This document shows positions 53,654 through 62,576 of a stretch of DNA of 64,000 nt, piece by piece. The notes below the pieces were generated by a model. The model was not told the origin of the DNA and did not search any database. It was given only the letters and a program-made list of their open reading frames with translations. Positions within the stretch are counted from its first letter, which is position 1; the number at the start of each line of letters is the position of its first letter. Source of the DNA: G025836975 sp048751585 (GTDB lineage: Bacteria > Pseudomonadota > Gammaproteobacteria > Burkholderiales > Burkholderiaceae_B); NCBI RefSeq assembly GCF_048751585.1, contig NZ_JAZHOB010000002.1:1-64000 (forward strand), given 5' to 3'. The position numbers and the translations under genes were made by a program.

Positions 53654-53682
53654 CGTCGCGTGGCAGTTCGGCAGCCTGTTTT
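53639..53682 (+). terminator. attenuator-like hairpin before leuA
   Basis: GGTTGCCG (53639-53646) pairs with CGGCAGCC (53669-53676, one GT pair), followed by TGTTTTC. The leader stop codon lies in the loop. A ribosome stalled at the leucine codons just upstream (53600-53635) could change this folding, as in attenuation. The competing anti-terminator arm could not be mapped by eye. Confidence 0.5.
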
Positions 53683-53783
53683 CAGCCACACCCCCAATCC
53701 AACACCGTCATTGAATGCCAAAGAGCCGCTTTCCTGGCTCCGGTGATTGCGATCAGCCTATTCCGTTATACAAAGGTGTACCC

Positions 53784-55475
53784 ATGATTTCCAATCCGTC
53801 CGACAAATACCGTCCGTTCGTCCCTTTCGTACGCGATTTTTCCGAGCGCACGTGGCCCAGCAAGCGCATTACGCATCCACCCATCTGGATGAGCACCGAT
53901 CTGCGCGACGGCAACCAGTCTCTGATCGAACCCATGAGCGTTGAACGCAAGCTGCGTTTTTTCGAGCAACTGGTCAAGATCGGTTTCAAGGAAATCGAAG
54001 TCGGTTTTCCATCGGCTTCGCAAACCGACTTCGATTTCGTGCGCAAACTGGTCGATGAAAAACGCATACCCGAGGACGTCACCATCATTGTGCTGACGCA
54101 GTCGCGCGAAGACTTGATCCAGCGTACGGTGGAATCGGCCGCCGGCGCCAAAAAAGCCATCGTCCACCTGTATAACGCCTGCGCCCCGGCCTTCCGAAAG
54201 ATTGTGTTCAACATGAGCAAGGACGAGGTCAAGGAAATCGCCCTGAGCGGTACGCGCCTAGTCAAGAAACTGACCGGCCAGCACCCCGAAACCTCCTGGC
54301 GCTATGAGTATTCCCCCGAGGTTTTCAGTACCACCGAACCCGAGTTCGCCCTGGACGTGTGCAACGCCGTGACCGAAGCCTGGCAGCCTACGCCTGACTC
54401 GAAGATCATCTACAACCTGCCTGCCACGATCGAGGCGACGACGCCCAATATGTACGCCGATCAGATCGAATGGATGCACAACAACTTGAAGCAGCGCGAC
54501 AGCATCGTGCTGAGCGTGCACCCGCACAACGACAGGGGCACCGCGGTGGCGGCGGCCGAGCTTGCCGTCATGGCCGGCGCCGACCGCATTGAAGGCTGCC
54601 TGTTCGGCAATGGCGAGCGCACGGGGAACGTCGACTTGGTAACTTTGGCCCTGAACCTGTATACGCAGGGCATACATCCGGGGCTGGATTTTTCGGACAT
54701 CGACGAAGTCCGCCGTTGCGTCGAATACTGCAATCAGCTGCCGGTGCATCCGCGCCATCCCTATGCGGGCGACCTGGTCTTTACCGCATTCTCGGGCTCG
54801 CACCAGGATGCCATCAAGAAGGGCTTCGCCCGCCAGGAAGCCGATGCGCCATGGGAAGTGCCTTATCTGCCTATCGATCCGGCCGACCTGGGCCGCAGCT
54901 ACGACGCGGTTATCCGCGTCAACAGCCAATCGGGCAAGGGCGGCGTCTCGTACCTGCTGGAGCAGGAGCACGGCCTGGTGTTGCCGCGCCGCCTGCAGAT
55001 CGAGTTCAGCCGCGCGATTCAGCGCGTCACGGACGAGACCGGCGCGGAAGTGACAGCCACCAAGGTGTACGATATTTTTTCCAGCGAGTACCTGGATGTC
55101 GAGCAGACCTGGAAGCTGATACGCCACCGGATCACGGGTGATCCCAAGGCCGGCAGCGGCAATCAGTTCGTGATCGAAGCGGAGGTCGAGGAAAACGGCC
55201 AGGTGCGAAACCTGGTCGGCCGCGGAGACGGCGCGATTTCGGCATTCGTGAATGCGCTGGACAGCGATGTGAAGATCATGGACTACCACGAGCATGCGAT
55301 CGGCACGGGCACGGACACGCGCGCGGCCTGCTATGTGGAGTTGCGGGTGGGCGAGTCGTCGACGGGCTTCGGGGTGGGTATCCATGAAGACATCGTTACC
55401 GCTTCGTTCCTGGCCATTCTTAGCGCGGTGAACCGCCATGCGGTGGCGCAGAAGGCGGAAGCCATGGCGGCCTGA
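53784..55475 (+). CDS. leuA: 2-isopropylmalate synthase (long form)
   Basis: 563 residues, the long LeuA type. The start at 53784 follows AAAGGTG; an upstream in-frame ATG at 53715 lies in the leader. The catalytic TIM barrel has TDLRDGNQSL (R41, D42), the H-x-H metal pair in VHPHNDRGT, and GNGERTGNVDL. The C-terminal leucine-binding regulatory domain covers about residues 430-563 (NLVGRGDGAISAFVNAL ... VGIHEDIVTASFLAI). It condenses 2-ketoisovalerate with acetyl-CoA, the first step of leucine synthesis, and should be inhibited by leucine. It is monocistronic here, ahead of a terminator. Confidence 0.95.
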   Translation: MISNPSDKYRPFVPFVRDFSERTWPSKRITHPPIWMSTDLRDGNQSLIEPMSVERKLRFFEQLVKIGFKEIEVGFPSASQTDFDFVRKLVDEKRIPEDVTIIVLTQSREDLIQRTVESAAGAKKAIVHLYNACAPAFRKIVFNMSKDEVKEIALSGTRLVKKLTGQHPETSWRYEYSPEVFSTTEPEFALDVCNAVTEAWQPTPDSKIIYNLPATIEATTPNMYADQIEWMHNNLKQRDSIVLSVHPHNDRGTAVAAAELAVMAGADRIEGCLFGNGERTGNVDLVTLALNLYTQGIHPGLDFSDIDEVRRCVEYCNQLPVHPRHPYAGDLVFTAFSGSHQDAIKKGFARQEADAPWEVPYLPIDPADLGRSYDAVIRVNSQSGKGGVSYLLEQEHGLVLPRRLQIEFSRAIQRVTDETGAEVTATKVYDIFSSEYLDVEQTWKLIRHRITGDPKAGSGNQFVIEAEVEENGQVRNLVGRGDGAISAFVNALDSDVKIMDYHEHAIGTGTDTRAACYVELRVGESSTGFGVGIHEDIVTASFLAILSAVNRHAVAQKAEAMAA

Positions 55476-55494
55476 TCCCGTCTCGACTACTTTG

Positions 55495-55559
55495 CTGTCC
55501 GGTCTTGTGGCCGGACAGTGTTAATTGAGCGCCTTGGTTAAAAGCCGGGGCGCTTTTTT
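55495..55559 (+). terminator. terminator region of leuA
   Basis: A first hairpin CTGTCCGG/CCGGACAG (55495-55502 with 55511-55518) is followed by a second, AGCGCCTTGG/CCGGGGCGCT (55528-55537 with 55545-55554, two GT pairs). A run of six T (55554-55559) ends the second hairpin. It ends leuA transcription. Confidence 0.85.
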
Positions 55560-55654
55560 GTTTGGTTTGCGGCGTGGATTCGGGACTTGGTACGTTGAGT
55601 TTCTTAAGCGGCGTGGCGGTGTGCGCTGGACCTTTTTCTTTCCATGTTTCTTAA

Positions 55655-55875
55655 GAGGCGCGACTGGTGGGCCGGGGCCGCTCTCCCATCGCTGCGGCCC
55701 CTTCGGGGCTACCCTTGTCCTCGCTTCGCAACGGGGGGCGGACGCGAACTCATGAATCAAGCAGCCCCCGGCTGCTTGATTCATTCAGACAGCGCGTCCT
55801 CTTACGCCCCCGCCGCAAAGCGAGGACTGCGGCTTGCTCAAAGGTCGCTCGGCCCCGGCCCACCAGCCGCGCCTC
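55655..55875. repeat. 221-bp imperfect inverted repeat
   Basis: The outer arms 55655-55680 and 55850-55875 are complementary at 25 of 26 positions. The middle arms 55717-55740 and 55805-55827 are nearly so (CCTCGCTT ... GGGGGCG). The core ATGAATCAAGCAGCC (55752-55766) pairs perfectly with 55770-55784 across three bases. No transposase is present. Short reading frames in it are artefacts. It could be a miniature mobile element, a large extragenic palindrome or a structured RNA. Confidence 0.75.
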
Positions 55876-56256
55876 GAAATACCGGCAAGATGTAGATTCG
55901 CAGTTGCATACGGCGGGACCAAGCTCTGCATAAGCTGGGCCGCCAGAAGACATGAAGCTTCTCACCAAGTCGCAATCGTTACCGGTTGGCCAGGCGCCTC
56001 ATTACCTAGAGGCAAGCCCCTCGTGGGATCCGTGCCAATTTTCCTCTGCATCCAAGGCGTCCACGGCTTCTGCGCGGGTAATCCCGGCGAAGCCGGGATC
56101 GCAGCACGTCAAGCCCGGACGACCCATACCCGTGAACGCCTGGTTCAAGAAGAGGAACCATCCCATCAACGGCCCAGCTCAAGAAGGAAGCAAAACATCC
56201 AAACCCATCATCTACGGGTAATCACTGTAATAAGCTCGCAATAGTTGATGTCTAAT
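55876..56256. other. intergenic stretch with REP-like hairpin, no supported gene
   Basis: I see no convincing gene. One element is notable: ATCCCGGC/GCCGGGAT (56081-56088 with 56092-56099, loop GAA), a palindrome of the REP type. A reading frame of 89 codons (55952-56221) runs through it but has no family similarity and spans the palindrome. The right end leads into the LacI operator. Confidence 0.5.
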
Positions 56257-56272
56257 ATGAAAACGTTTTCAT
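56257..56272. promoter_or_regulatory. LacI-family operator
   Basis: ATGAAAACGTTTTCAT is a perfect 16-base palindrome with the central CG typical of LacI-family operators. It lies 28 bases before the LacI gene start, so it probably gives autoregulation and control of the whole phosphodiesterase/transporter operon. Confidence 0.85.
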
Positions 56273-56299
56273 CAGACCTTTAACGGTTGGAGGGGCGTT

Positions 56300-57355
56300 T
56301 TGGACAGCAAGCGGCGCACGAATCCGATCTCTATTCTCAGGATCGCCGACGAAGCCGGCGTATCGCCAGCCACGGTTTCGCGCGTGTTCAATCGACCCGC
56401 GCTTGTGCAGGCCGATACCCGCGAGCGCGTTCTGGATGTCGCCGGCCGCCATGGCTTTCGTCCCAACCGACTGGGCAGCAGCCTGCGTTCGGGCAATACT
56501 CGCACACTGGGGCTGGCCCTGCCCACACTCTCGAATCCCGTTTTCGCCGATTGCTTCGAAGGCGCCGAGATGCGCGCCCGTCAGTCCGGCTACAGCGTCA
56601 TGATGACCGCCACGCATTACGATCCCGAACTGGAGATCGATGCCGTCCACCGGCTTATCGACCATCAGCTTGACGGCATCATCCTGACTGTTGCCGATGC
56701 GCGCGCCAGTTCGGTCTTGAAGATGCTCAAGCGGCACGGCATGAGCTACGTGCTGGCCTATAACGAGTCGGACAGCCATCCCTGCGCCGCGGTCGACAAC
56801 TATGCCGCCGCCTCCGACATGATTACACACCTGGCGCAACTGGGGCATCGGCACATCGCCTTCGTCAGCGGCCCGCTGAATCTGTCGGACCGCGCCAAAT
56901 CACGCCTGGCCGGCGCCCGGCATAGCGCCCGTGAATGGGGATTGAAGCGCGTACAGCATGTCGTCATGCCCAGCCACACCGGTTCGGACACCGCCACCGT
57001 CCGCGACATCCTGCAATCCGCAACGCGGCCCAGCGCGCTCTTCTGCTCCAACGATCTGCTGGCCACCGCTGTCATTTCCAGCATCAAGGAACTGGGCGGG
57101 TCGGTGCCGGGCGACATTTCGGTGGCGGGTTTCGATGGCATCCGGTATGGCGCCTTCATGTCGCCCAGCCTGGCCACCATCGAAGCGCCGGGATACGAAA
57201 TCGGCAAAGCGGCCTGCCATCTGCTGCTGCAACAAATCGAGCAGCGCGGCGCGGGCAGCGAACGGTTGCCCCACAGGCTGATCGCCGGCGCCAGCGTCGC
57301 CGCTGTGGAGCCGGCCTCAAAAAGGAAAAGCCATGCTTATCGCGCAAATCAGTGA
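56300..57355 (+). CDS. LacI-family transcriptional regulator
   Basis: 351 residues from a TTG at 56300 with GGAGGGG 4-5 bases upstream. The helix-turn-helix is IADEAGVSPATVSRVFNRPA (about 15-34), with the hinge HGFRPNRLGSSLRSG. The effector domain starts TLGLALPTLSNPVFADCFEG. It is the first gene of the operon and overlaps the phosphodiesterase gene by 23 bases. The effector is unknown; a sugar phosphate or glycerol-phosphate diester is likely from context. Confidence 0.88.
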   Translation: MDSKRRTNPISILRIADEAGVSPATVSRVFNRPALVQADTRERVLDVAGRHGFRPNRLGSSLRSGNTRTLGLALPTLSNPVFADCFEGAEMRARQSGYSVMMTATHYDPELEIDAVHRLIDHQLDGIILTVADARASSVLKMLKRHGMSYVLAYNESDSHPCAAVDNYAAASDMITHLAQLGHRHIAFVSGPLNLSDRAKSRLAGARHSAREWGLKRVQHVVMPSHTGSDTATVRDILQSATRPSALFCSNDLLATAVISSIKELGGSVPGDISVAGFDGIRYGAFMSPSLATIEAPGYEIGKAACHLLLQQIEQRGAGSERLPHRLIAGASVAAVEPASKRKSHAYRANQ

Positions 57356-58127
57356 TCTGCATATCCAGCAAGCCGGCAAGCACAGCCAATTGATACAGGC
57401 CGAGCGCCACCTTGCCGCCTGCGTGAATGCGTTGAACGGCCTGAATCCGCGTCCCGACCTTGTCGTGGCCACCGGCGACTTGACCGAGCATGGCCGCGCC
57501 CAGGAATACCAGATGCTCAAGCCCCTGTTGGCACAGCTGGAAATCCCTTTCCTGCTCATTCCCGGCAACCACGACAGCCCCGCCGCGCTGCGAGCGGCCT
57601 TTCCCGAACACCGCTATCTGGATACCGGTTTTCCCTTCATGCAGTACACCGTCGACACCTGGCCTTTGCGCATCATTGCGCTGGACACCACGGTTCCGCG
57701 CAGCAGCGCGGGCGAGCTTTGCGCCATGCGCCTGGCATGGCTGGCCGACGCCCTGGCGCAGGCGCCGGACCGCCCCACCGTCATATTGATGCATCATCCG
57801 CCCTTTGAAACCGGCATCAGGCTCATGGACGATCTAGGCTTGTTGAAAGGCCGCGAATCGTTTGCCGAAATCATCGCCCCGTACCGCAACATCGAGCGCA
57901 TCCTGTGCGGCCATCTGCATCGGACCATCATGTGCCGCGTGGGTGGCGCCATGGCATCGACCTGCCCGGGCACCGCACACCAGATCGTGCTGGATTTGGA
58001 CGATGGTGCGCAGGAGCTGAATTTCAATTTCGAACCGCCGGGCTACCAGTTGCACTGGCTGGGCCCGCAAGGGCTGGTCACGCATCATGCCCTGATCGGG
58101 AATTTTCCCGGCCCTTATCCGTTCTAG
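57333..58127 (+). CDS. class III metallophosphodiesterase (GpdQ/CpdA-like)
   Basis: 264 residues. All metal motifs are visible: D-x-H in ISDLHIQQ (D8, H10), GD in VATGDLTEHG (D49), GNHD (N79, H80), LMHHPPF, and GHLHR near the C-terminus. GpdQ hydrolyses glycerophosphodiesters and CpdA hydrolyses cyclic AMP. Placement between a LacI regulator and a Ugp-type importer favours glycerophosphodiester or another imported phosphodiester. AAAGGAAAAG precedes the ATG inside the LacI gene. Confidence 0.87.
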   Translation: MLIAQISDLHIQQAGKHSQLIQAERHLAACVNALNGLNPRPDLVVATGDLTEHGRAQEYQMLKPLLAQLEIPFLLIPGNHDSPAALRAAFPEHRYLDTGFPFMQYTVDTWPLRIIALDTTVPRSSAGELCAMRLAWLADALAQAPDRPTVILMHHPPFETGIRLMDDLGLLKGRESFAEIIAPYRNIERILCGHLHRTIMCRVGGAMASTCPGTAHQIVLDLDDGAQELNFNFEPPGYQLHWLGPQGLVTHHALIGNFPGPYPF

Positions 58128-58146
58128 CGCTAACAGGCTGTAGCCC

Positions 58147-59208
58147 ATGTCCACCATTGTTCTGGATTCCATCACAAAACAGTTCGGCAGCGCCCCGCCG
58201 GCCGTCGACCGTGTCAGTTTCGAGGTCGAGGCCGGGACGTTCGCCGTTCTGCTGGGCCCTTCGGGTTGCGGGAAGTCGACCACGCTGCGCATGATCGCGG
58301 GCCTGGACACACCCACCTCCGGCCGCATACGCATAGGGGGGCACGATGTGACCGACCTGCCGCCCTCCAAGCGGAAGATATCCATGGTCTTCCAGTCGTA
58401 TGCGCTGTTTCCGCATCTGTCGGTCAGGGAAAACATACTGTTCGGCCTGAGGGTGCGCAAAGAACCCGCCGCGCAGCATAAGCCGCGCCTGGCAAAAGTT
58501 GCCGCGCTGCTGGGTCTGGAAAAGCTGCTGGACCGCAAACCCTCGCAATTGTCGGGTGGACAGCAGCAGCGCGTGGCGCTGGGCCGCGCCGTTATTTCGG
58601 AAGCGCCGGTATGCCTGATGGACGAACCTCTGTCCAATCTGGATGCGCAACTGCGGCATGAGATGCGCCGCGAAATCCGCGCGCTTCAGCAGAATCTCGG
58701 CATCACCATGGTGTATGTCACCCATGATCAGACCGAAGCCATGAGCATGGCCGATCGCGTGGTGCTATTGAACGGTGGACACGTCGAACAAAACGACACG
58801 CCGGACAGGTTGTACGGCATTCCCAGCTCCGAGTTTTCGGCCCGCTTCATCGGGACGCCCCCCATGAACCTGCTGAGCCTGGACGCGCAAACCCGCCGCC
58901 ACCTGGGCGGCGCGGGCGAAGAACTCCAGCATATGCCCGCTGCGGCGGCCAAGCTGGGCATCCGTCCAGAGCATATCGCCATAGACAACGCAGGCGGCGT
59001 TGCCGCCACCGTCGAGACCGTCGAGTACTTCGGCGCCGACTCCATCGTGGTGTGCACGCTGGGAAGCAATCCCGGCGTCGCCGTCCGCGCCTCCGGACAC
59101 CTGCGCGCCCAGGCCGGCGAAAAAATCACGCTCCGCTGGAGCCCCACGCAGCAACATTTCTTCGACACCTCGGGCAAGGCGCTCAGCCGCCCACCCGTTC
59201 ATTCTTGA
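58147..59208 (+). CDS. ugpC: ABC transporter ATP-binding protein, UgpC/MalK type
   Basis: 353 residues. Walker A is GPSGCGKST (37-45), the signature is LSGGQQQR (about 136-143), and Walker B is VCLMDEPLSNLD. The C-terminal regulatory domain follows (GIRPEHIAIDNAG), as in the CUT1 family. It lies 19 bases after the phosphodiesterase gene. UgpC-type ATPases serve sn-glycerol-3-phosphate and other carbohydrate importers; the pairing with the phosphodiesterase supports a glycerol-phosphate role, without proof. Confidence 0.86.
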   Translation: MSTIVLDSITKQFGSAPPAVDRVSFEVEAGTFAVLLGPSGCGKSTTLRMIAGLDTPTSGRIRIGGHDVTDLPPSKRKISMVFQSYALFPHLSVRENILFGLRVRKEPAAQHKPRLAKVAALLGLEKLLDRKPSQLSGGQQQRVALGRAVISEAPVCLMDEPLSNLDAQLRHEMRREIRALQQNLGITMVYVTHDQTEAMSMADRVVLLNGGHVEQNDTPDRLYGIPSSEFSARFIGTPPMNLLSLDAQTRRHLGGAGEELQHMPAAAAKLGIRPEHIAIDNAGGVAATVETVEYFGADSIVVCTLGSNPGVAVRASGHLRAQAGEKITLRWSPTQQHFFDTSGKALSRPPVHS

Positions 59209-59220
59209 TAGGAAAAAATC

Positions 59221-60516
59221 ATGCGACGCACTTTCTTGAAAGCCCTTGCATTCAGCCTGGCGGGCGCCTTCTGCGCGGCTCCCGCCTGGTCCCAGGCTCA
59301 GCCTGTGGAAATCGAGTTCTATTACCCCGTAGCCGTCGGCGGCCCTATTACCAAGATCGTCGACGGCATGGTCGACGAGTTCGAGAAAAGTCATCCCGAC
59401 ATCAAGATCAAGTCCATCTACGCCGGCACCTATCAGGATTCCGTCGCCAAGGCGCTGACCGCGCACAAGGGCGGCCATGCCCCGCAGCTGGCGGTGTTGT
59501 TGTCCACCGATATGTTCACGCTGATCGACGAAGGCGCCATCGTTCCCTTCGATCCCCTGGTTCAGTCGGACGAAGACAAGAAGTGGCTGAATGGCTTCTA
59601 CAAGGGTTTCATGGCCAACAGCCAGACCGGCGGAAAGACCTGGGGCATTCCGTTCCAGCGCTCGACCATCGTCATGTATTACAACAAGGACCTCTTCAAG
59701 GAGGCGGGCCTGGACCCGAACGCGCCTCCCGCCACCTGGGACGAACTGGTAGCCCAGGCAAAGAAACTGACCAAGACGGACGGATCGGGCCAGGTGTCGC
59801 AATGGGGCCTGGAGATCCCGTCGGGCGGCAGCTTTGCCTACTGGCTTTTCCAGGCGCTGACCACGCCGAACGACGCCATCCTGATGAACGAGGCCGGCAA
59901 CCAGGTGTTCCTGGACAAGCCCGCGGTCATCGAAGCGCTGCAGTTCTGGCATGACCTTGCCTACAAGCACAAGGTCATGCCCACGGGCACGATAGACTGG
60001 GGCACCACACCCAAGGATTTCCTGGTCGGCAAGACGGCCATGATGTGGACCACCACCGGCAATCTGACCAATGTGCGCAAGAACGCCAAGTTCGATTTCG
60101 GCGTGGCGCCCATGCCCAAGGCCAAGCGTGGCGGCAGCCCCACCGGCGGCGGCAACTTCTACCTGTTCAAATCGGCCACGCCCGAGCAGCAGAAGGCGGC
60201 CTATGCTTTCGTCAAATGGATGACCAAGCCTGAAAACGCAGCCGCCTGGAGCATTGATACCGGCTATGTCGCAGTTACCCCGGCTGCCTGGGAAACCGAC
60301 AAGATGAAGGACTACGTCAAGGAAGTGCCGACCGCCCTGGTGGCGCGCGATCAGCTGGAAGTCAGCGTGGCCGAGTTTTCCACCCACGACAATCAGCGCA
60401 TCACCAAGCTGCTGAACGACAACATCCAGGCCGTCCTGACCAATTCGAAAACGGCGGAACAGGCGATGAAAGACGCCCAGCGCGACGCCGACCGGCTGCT
60501 GCGGTCCTATAAGTAA
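59221..60516 (+). CDS. ugpB: ABC transporter substrate-binding protein, UgpB type
   Basis: 431 residues of the family 1 (CUT1) binding proteins. The signal peptide LKALAFSLAGAFCAAPAWSQ is followed by VEIEFYYPVAVGGPITKIVD, which resembles UgpB. The mature protein would be periplasmic. It starts 12 bases after ugpC and is followed by both permeases. This gene order (ATPase, binding protein, permease, permease) differs from the E. coli ugpBAEC order. Confidence 0.84.
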   Translation: MRRTFLKALAFSLAGAFCAAPAWSQAQPVEIEFYYPVAVGGPITKIVDGMVDEFEKSHPDIKIKSIYAGTYQDSVAKALTAHKGGHAPQLAVLLSTDMFTLIDEGAIVPFDPLVQSDEDKKWLNGFYKGFMANSQTGGKTWGIPFQRSTIVMYYNKDLFKEAGLDPNAPPATWDELVAQAKKLTKTDGSGQVSQWGLEIPSGGSFAYWLFQALTTPNDAILMNEAGNQVFLDKPAVIEALQFWHDLAYKHKVMPTGTIDWGTTPKDFLVGKTAMMWTTTGNLTNVRKNAKFDFGVAPMPKAKRGGSPTGGGNFYLFKSATPEQQKAAYAFVKWMTKPENAAAWSIDTGYVAVTPAAWETDKMKDYVKEVPTALVARDQLEVSVAEFSTHDNQRITKLLNDNIQAVLTNSKTAEQAMKDAQRDADRLLRSYK

Positions 60517-60525
60517 ACAAAAGGC

Positions 60526-61404
60526 ATGAAGACCTCGTCGCTTAACGCGGTGTATGGCTGGCTGCTCCTGCTGCCAGCCATCACCCTGCTTGCCGCGTTC
60601 ACCCATTATCCGGCCCTGGCCACGCTTTGGCACAGCTTCTTTTCAACGCCGAAAGCCAATCGTCCGGCGGTGTTCGTGGGCCTGGAAAATTTCTCGGCCA
60701 TGGGCGACGATCCTGTTTTCTGGCAGGCCTTGTGGAACAACCTGGCCTATGCATTGATCACCATTCCGGTATCGGTGGCAATCGCGCTGATCATGGCCCT
60801 ATGGGTCAACCGCAAGCTGGCGGGGCGCGGCTTCCTGCGGCTGGCGTACTTCACGCCGACCGTGCTGCCCATGGTGGCCGTGGCCAATATCTGGCTGTTC
60901 TTTTATACGCCGCAGTACGGCCTTATCGACCAGATCGCCGACCTGTTCAATCTGCCGGGCATGAATTGGCTGGGCAACCGCGGCACGGCGCTGCCGGCGC
61001 TGATGCTGGTCACCATCTGGAAGGAGTCCGGCTTCTTCATGATTTTCTACCTGGCCGCCTTGCAGCAGATATCGCCTTCGCTGCGGGAAGCGGCCCTGCT
61101 GGAGGGCGCGTCGCGCTGGCAATACTTTCGGCGGGTGCTGCTGCCGCTGCTCATGCCCACCACGCTGTTCGTGCTGATCAATGCGCTGATCAACGCCTTC
61201 CGCCTGGTGGACCATGTGCTGGTGATGACCAAGGGCGGACCCGACAACGCCAGCACCTTGTTGCTGTTCTATATTTATGAAGTGGGATTCAGCTACTGGG
61301 ACACCTCATACGCCGCGACCCTGTCGGTCGTGCTGCTGCTGATTCTTTCCATCACGGCATTCATCAAGTTCCGCTGGCTCGACCGCAGGACACACTACCG
61401 ATGA
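60526..61404 (+). CDS. ugpA: ABC transporter permease, UgpA type
   Basis: 292 residues, six membrane spans. The start WLLLLPAITLLAAFTHYPAL and HSFFSTPKANRPAVFVGLEN are typical of CUT1 permeases of the MalF/UgpA group, as is the EAA loop near EAALLEGASRWQYFRRVLLP. It begins 9 bases after ugpB and overlaps the next permease by four bases (ATGA). Confidence 0.87.
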   Translation: MKTSSLNAVYGWLLLLPAITLLAAFTHYPALATLWHSFFSTPKANRPAVFVGLENFSAMGDDPVFWQALWNNLAYALITIPVSVAIALIMALWVNRKLAGRGFLRLAYFTPTVLPMVAVANIWLFFYTPQYGLIDQIADLFNLPGMNWLGNRGTALPALMLVTIWKESGFFMIFYLAALQQISPSLREAALLEGASRWQYFRRVLLPLLMPTTLFVLINALINAFRLVDHVLVMTKGGPDNASTLLLFYIYEVGFSYWDTSYAATLSVVLLLILSITAFIKFRWLDRRTHYR

Positions 61405-62201
61405 CGCATAAGCTCGATACCCTGGGCGCCTGGCTGCTGGGCATACTATGGTTCCTTCCTCTGGCATATGCGCTGTGGGCGGCCTTCCACCCTTCCGCCT
61501 ATGCGACCAATTTCGAATTGACCGCGCCACTGACGCTGGACAATTTCATTGCGGCTTGGCATGCCGCGCCCTTTGCCCGGTATTTTCTGAACACCTTCAT
61601 TCTGGTGACCATGGTGCTGGCGGCGCAACTGGTCTTGTCGACCCTGGCGGCTTATGCGTTCACGCGTTTCGAATTCAAGGGGCGCGACCTGGTCTTCCTG
61701 CTGGTGCTGCTGCAACTGATGATCATGCCCGATGTGCTGATCGTCGAGAACTACCGCCTGATGTCCTGGCTGGGCGTGCGCGATACGATCTTCGCGGTGG
61801 GACTGCCTTATTTCGCCTCGGCATTCGGCATCTTCCTGCTGCGCCAGACCTTCAAGACCGTCCCCCTGGAGCTGGAGGAAGCGGCCCGCGTCGAAGGCGC
61901 AAGCCGCTGGCAGATACTGATGAAAGTCTATGTGCCGCTGGCCCGCCCCATATACGTGGCCTATGGACTGGTATCGGTCAGCTACCACTGGAATAATTTC
62001 CTGTGGCCTCTGATCATTACCAACTCGGTGGAGTCGCGTCCGCTGACGGTGGGGCTGCAGGTGTTCGCCTCGACGGATCAGGGAATAGATTGGTCCGTCA
62101 TCACCGCCGCTACGCTGCTTAGCGCCGCGCCCCTGCTGATCGCCTTCCTGCTGTTCCAGAGGCAGTTCGTGCAATCATTCATGCGTGCGGGAATCCGCTA
62201 G
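61401..62201 (+). CDS. ugpE: ABC transporter permease, UgpE type
   Basis: 266 residues, six membrane spans, MalG/UgpE group. Motifs include LWFLPLAYALWAAFHPSAYA at the start and the EAA loop EAARVEGASRWQILMKVYVP. It overlaps ugpA by four bases and is the last gene of the operon. It ends 21 bases before a convergent hypothetical gene. Confidence 0.88.
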   Translation: MTHKLDTLGAWLLGILWFLPLAYALWAAFHPSAYATNFELTAPLTLDNFIAAWHAAPFARYFLNTFILVTMVLAAQLVLSTLAAYAFTRFEFKGRDLVFLLVLLQLMIMPDVLIVENYRLMSWLGVRDTIFAVGLPYFASAFGIFLLRQTFKTVPLELEEAARVEGASRWQILMKVYVPLARPIYVAYGLVSVSYHWNNFLWPLIITNSVESRPLTVGLQVFASTDQGIDWSVITAATLLSAAPLLIAFLLFQRQFVQSFMRAGIR

Positions 62202-62222
62202 CGCGCTGTTCGCTTGCCTCGG

Positions 62223-62540
62223 TCAGAAACCCACGACCAGCCCCGGCAAATCCACCGTGATGCGCGGCTTTTCCAGCGCCAGCGCCGCCTGCTCGGCGTA
62301 CTCGCGAGCCAACTGGCCATCCTGCGCCAGCTTGGCATAGCCCAGGGCATCGGCCACGCCCAGCATCTTGTCCAGCAGCAATACCTTGCCGCTCGGGCGC
62401 AGCGGTTCGCAGCCCAGCCGGGTCCAGGTGGCGTCGAACCAGTCCCGGGCGGCAAGCGGCGCCTGCCCGCCGGGATCCACATCGACGCTCAGTTCCAGCG
62501 ACTGCCGGCTATTGAAAACGATCGTAACCACACTACGCAT
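62223..62540 (-). CDS. small hypothetical protein
   Basis: 105 residues beginning RSVVTIVFNSRQSLELSVDV. It has no signal peptide or membrane segment. The central LLLDKMLGVADALGYAKLAQ looks helical, and the C-terminus LEKPRITVDLPGLVVGF is a likely strand. I do not recognise a family. It lies 36 bases downstream of the DUF1840 gene on the same strand and could be co-transcribed with it. Confidence 0.65.
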   Translation of the reverse strand: MRSVVTIVFNSRQSLELSVDVDPGGQAPLAARDWFDATWTRLGCEPLRPSGKVLLLDKMLGVADALGYAKLAQDGQLAREYAEQAALALEKPRITVDLPGLVVGF

Positions 62541-62576
62541 GCATGCTCCCGTACAGGCACTGGGCCGGGTGATTTT

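Noticed and set aside
53532..53714. Another small frame in the leuA leader (60 codons)
   Set aside because: It lacks the leucine run and overlaps the better leader candidate in a different frame.
54258..55439. 393-codon frame on the minus strand
   Set aside because: Antisense to leuA; no recognisable domain.
55521..55933. Several short frames on both strands inside the inverted repeat
   Set aside because: They exist because of the palindromic GC-rich sequence and have no ribosome-binding sites or family similarity.
55952..56221. 89-codon plus-strand frame between the repeat and the LacI gene
   Set aside because: It runs through a REP-like palindrome, has no family similarity and no good ribosome-binding site; kept only as intergenic.
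58765..60633. 622-codon frame on the minus strand
   Set aside because: Antisense to ugpC and ugpB, both well supported; the product has no family motifs.
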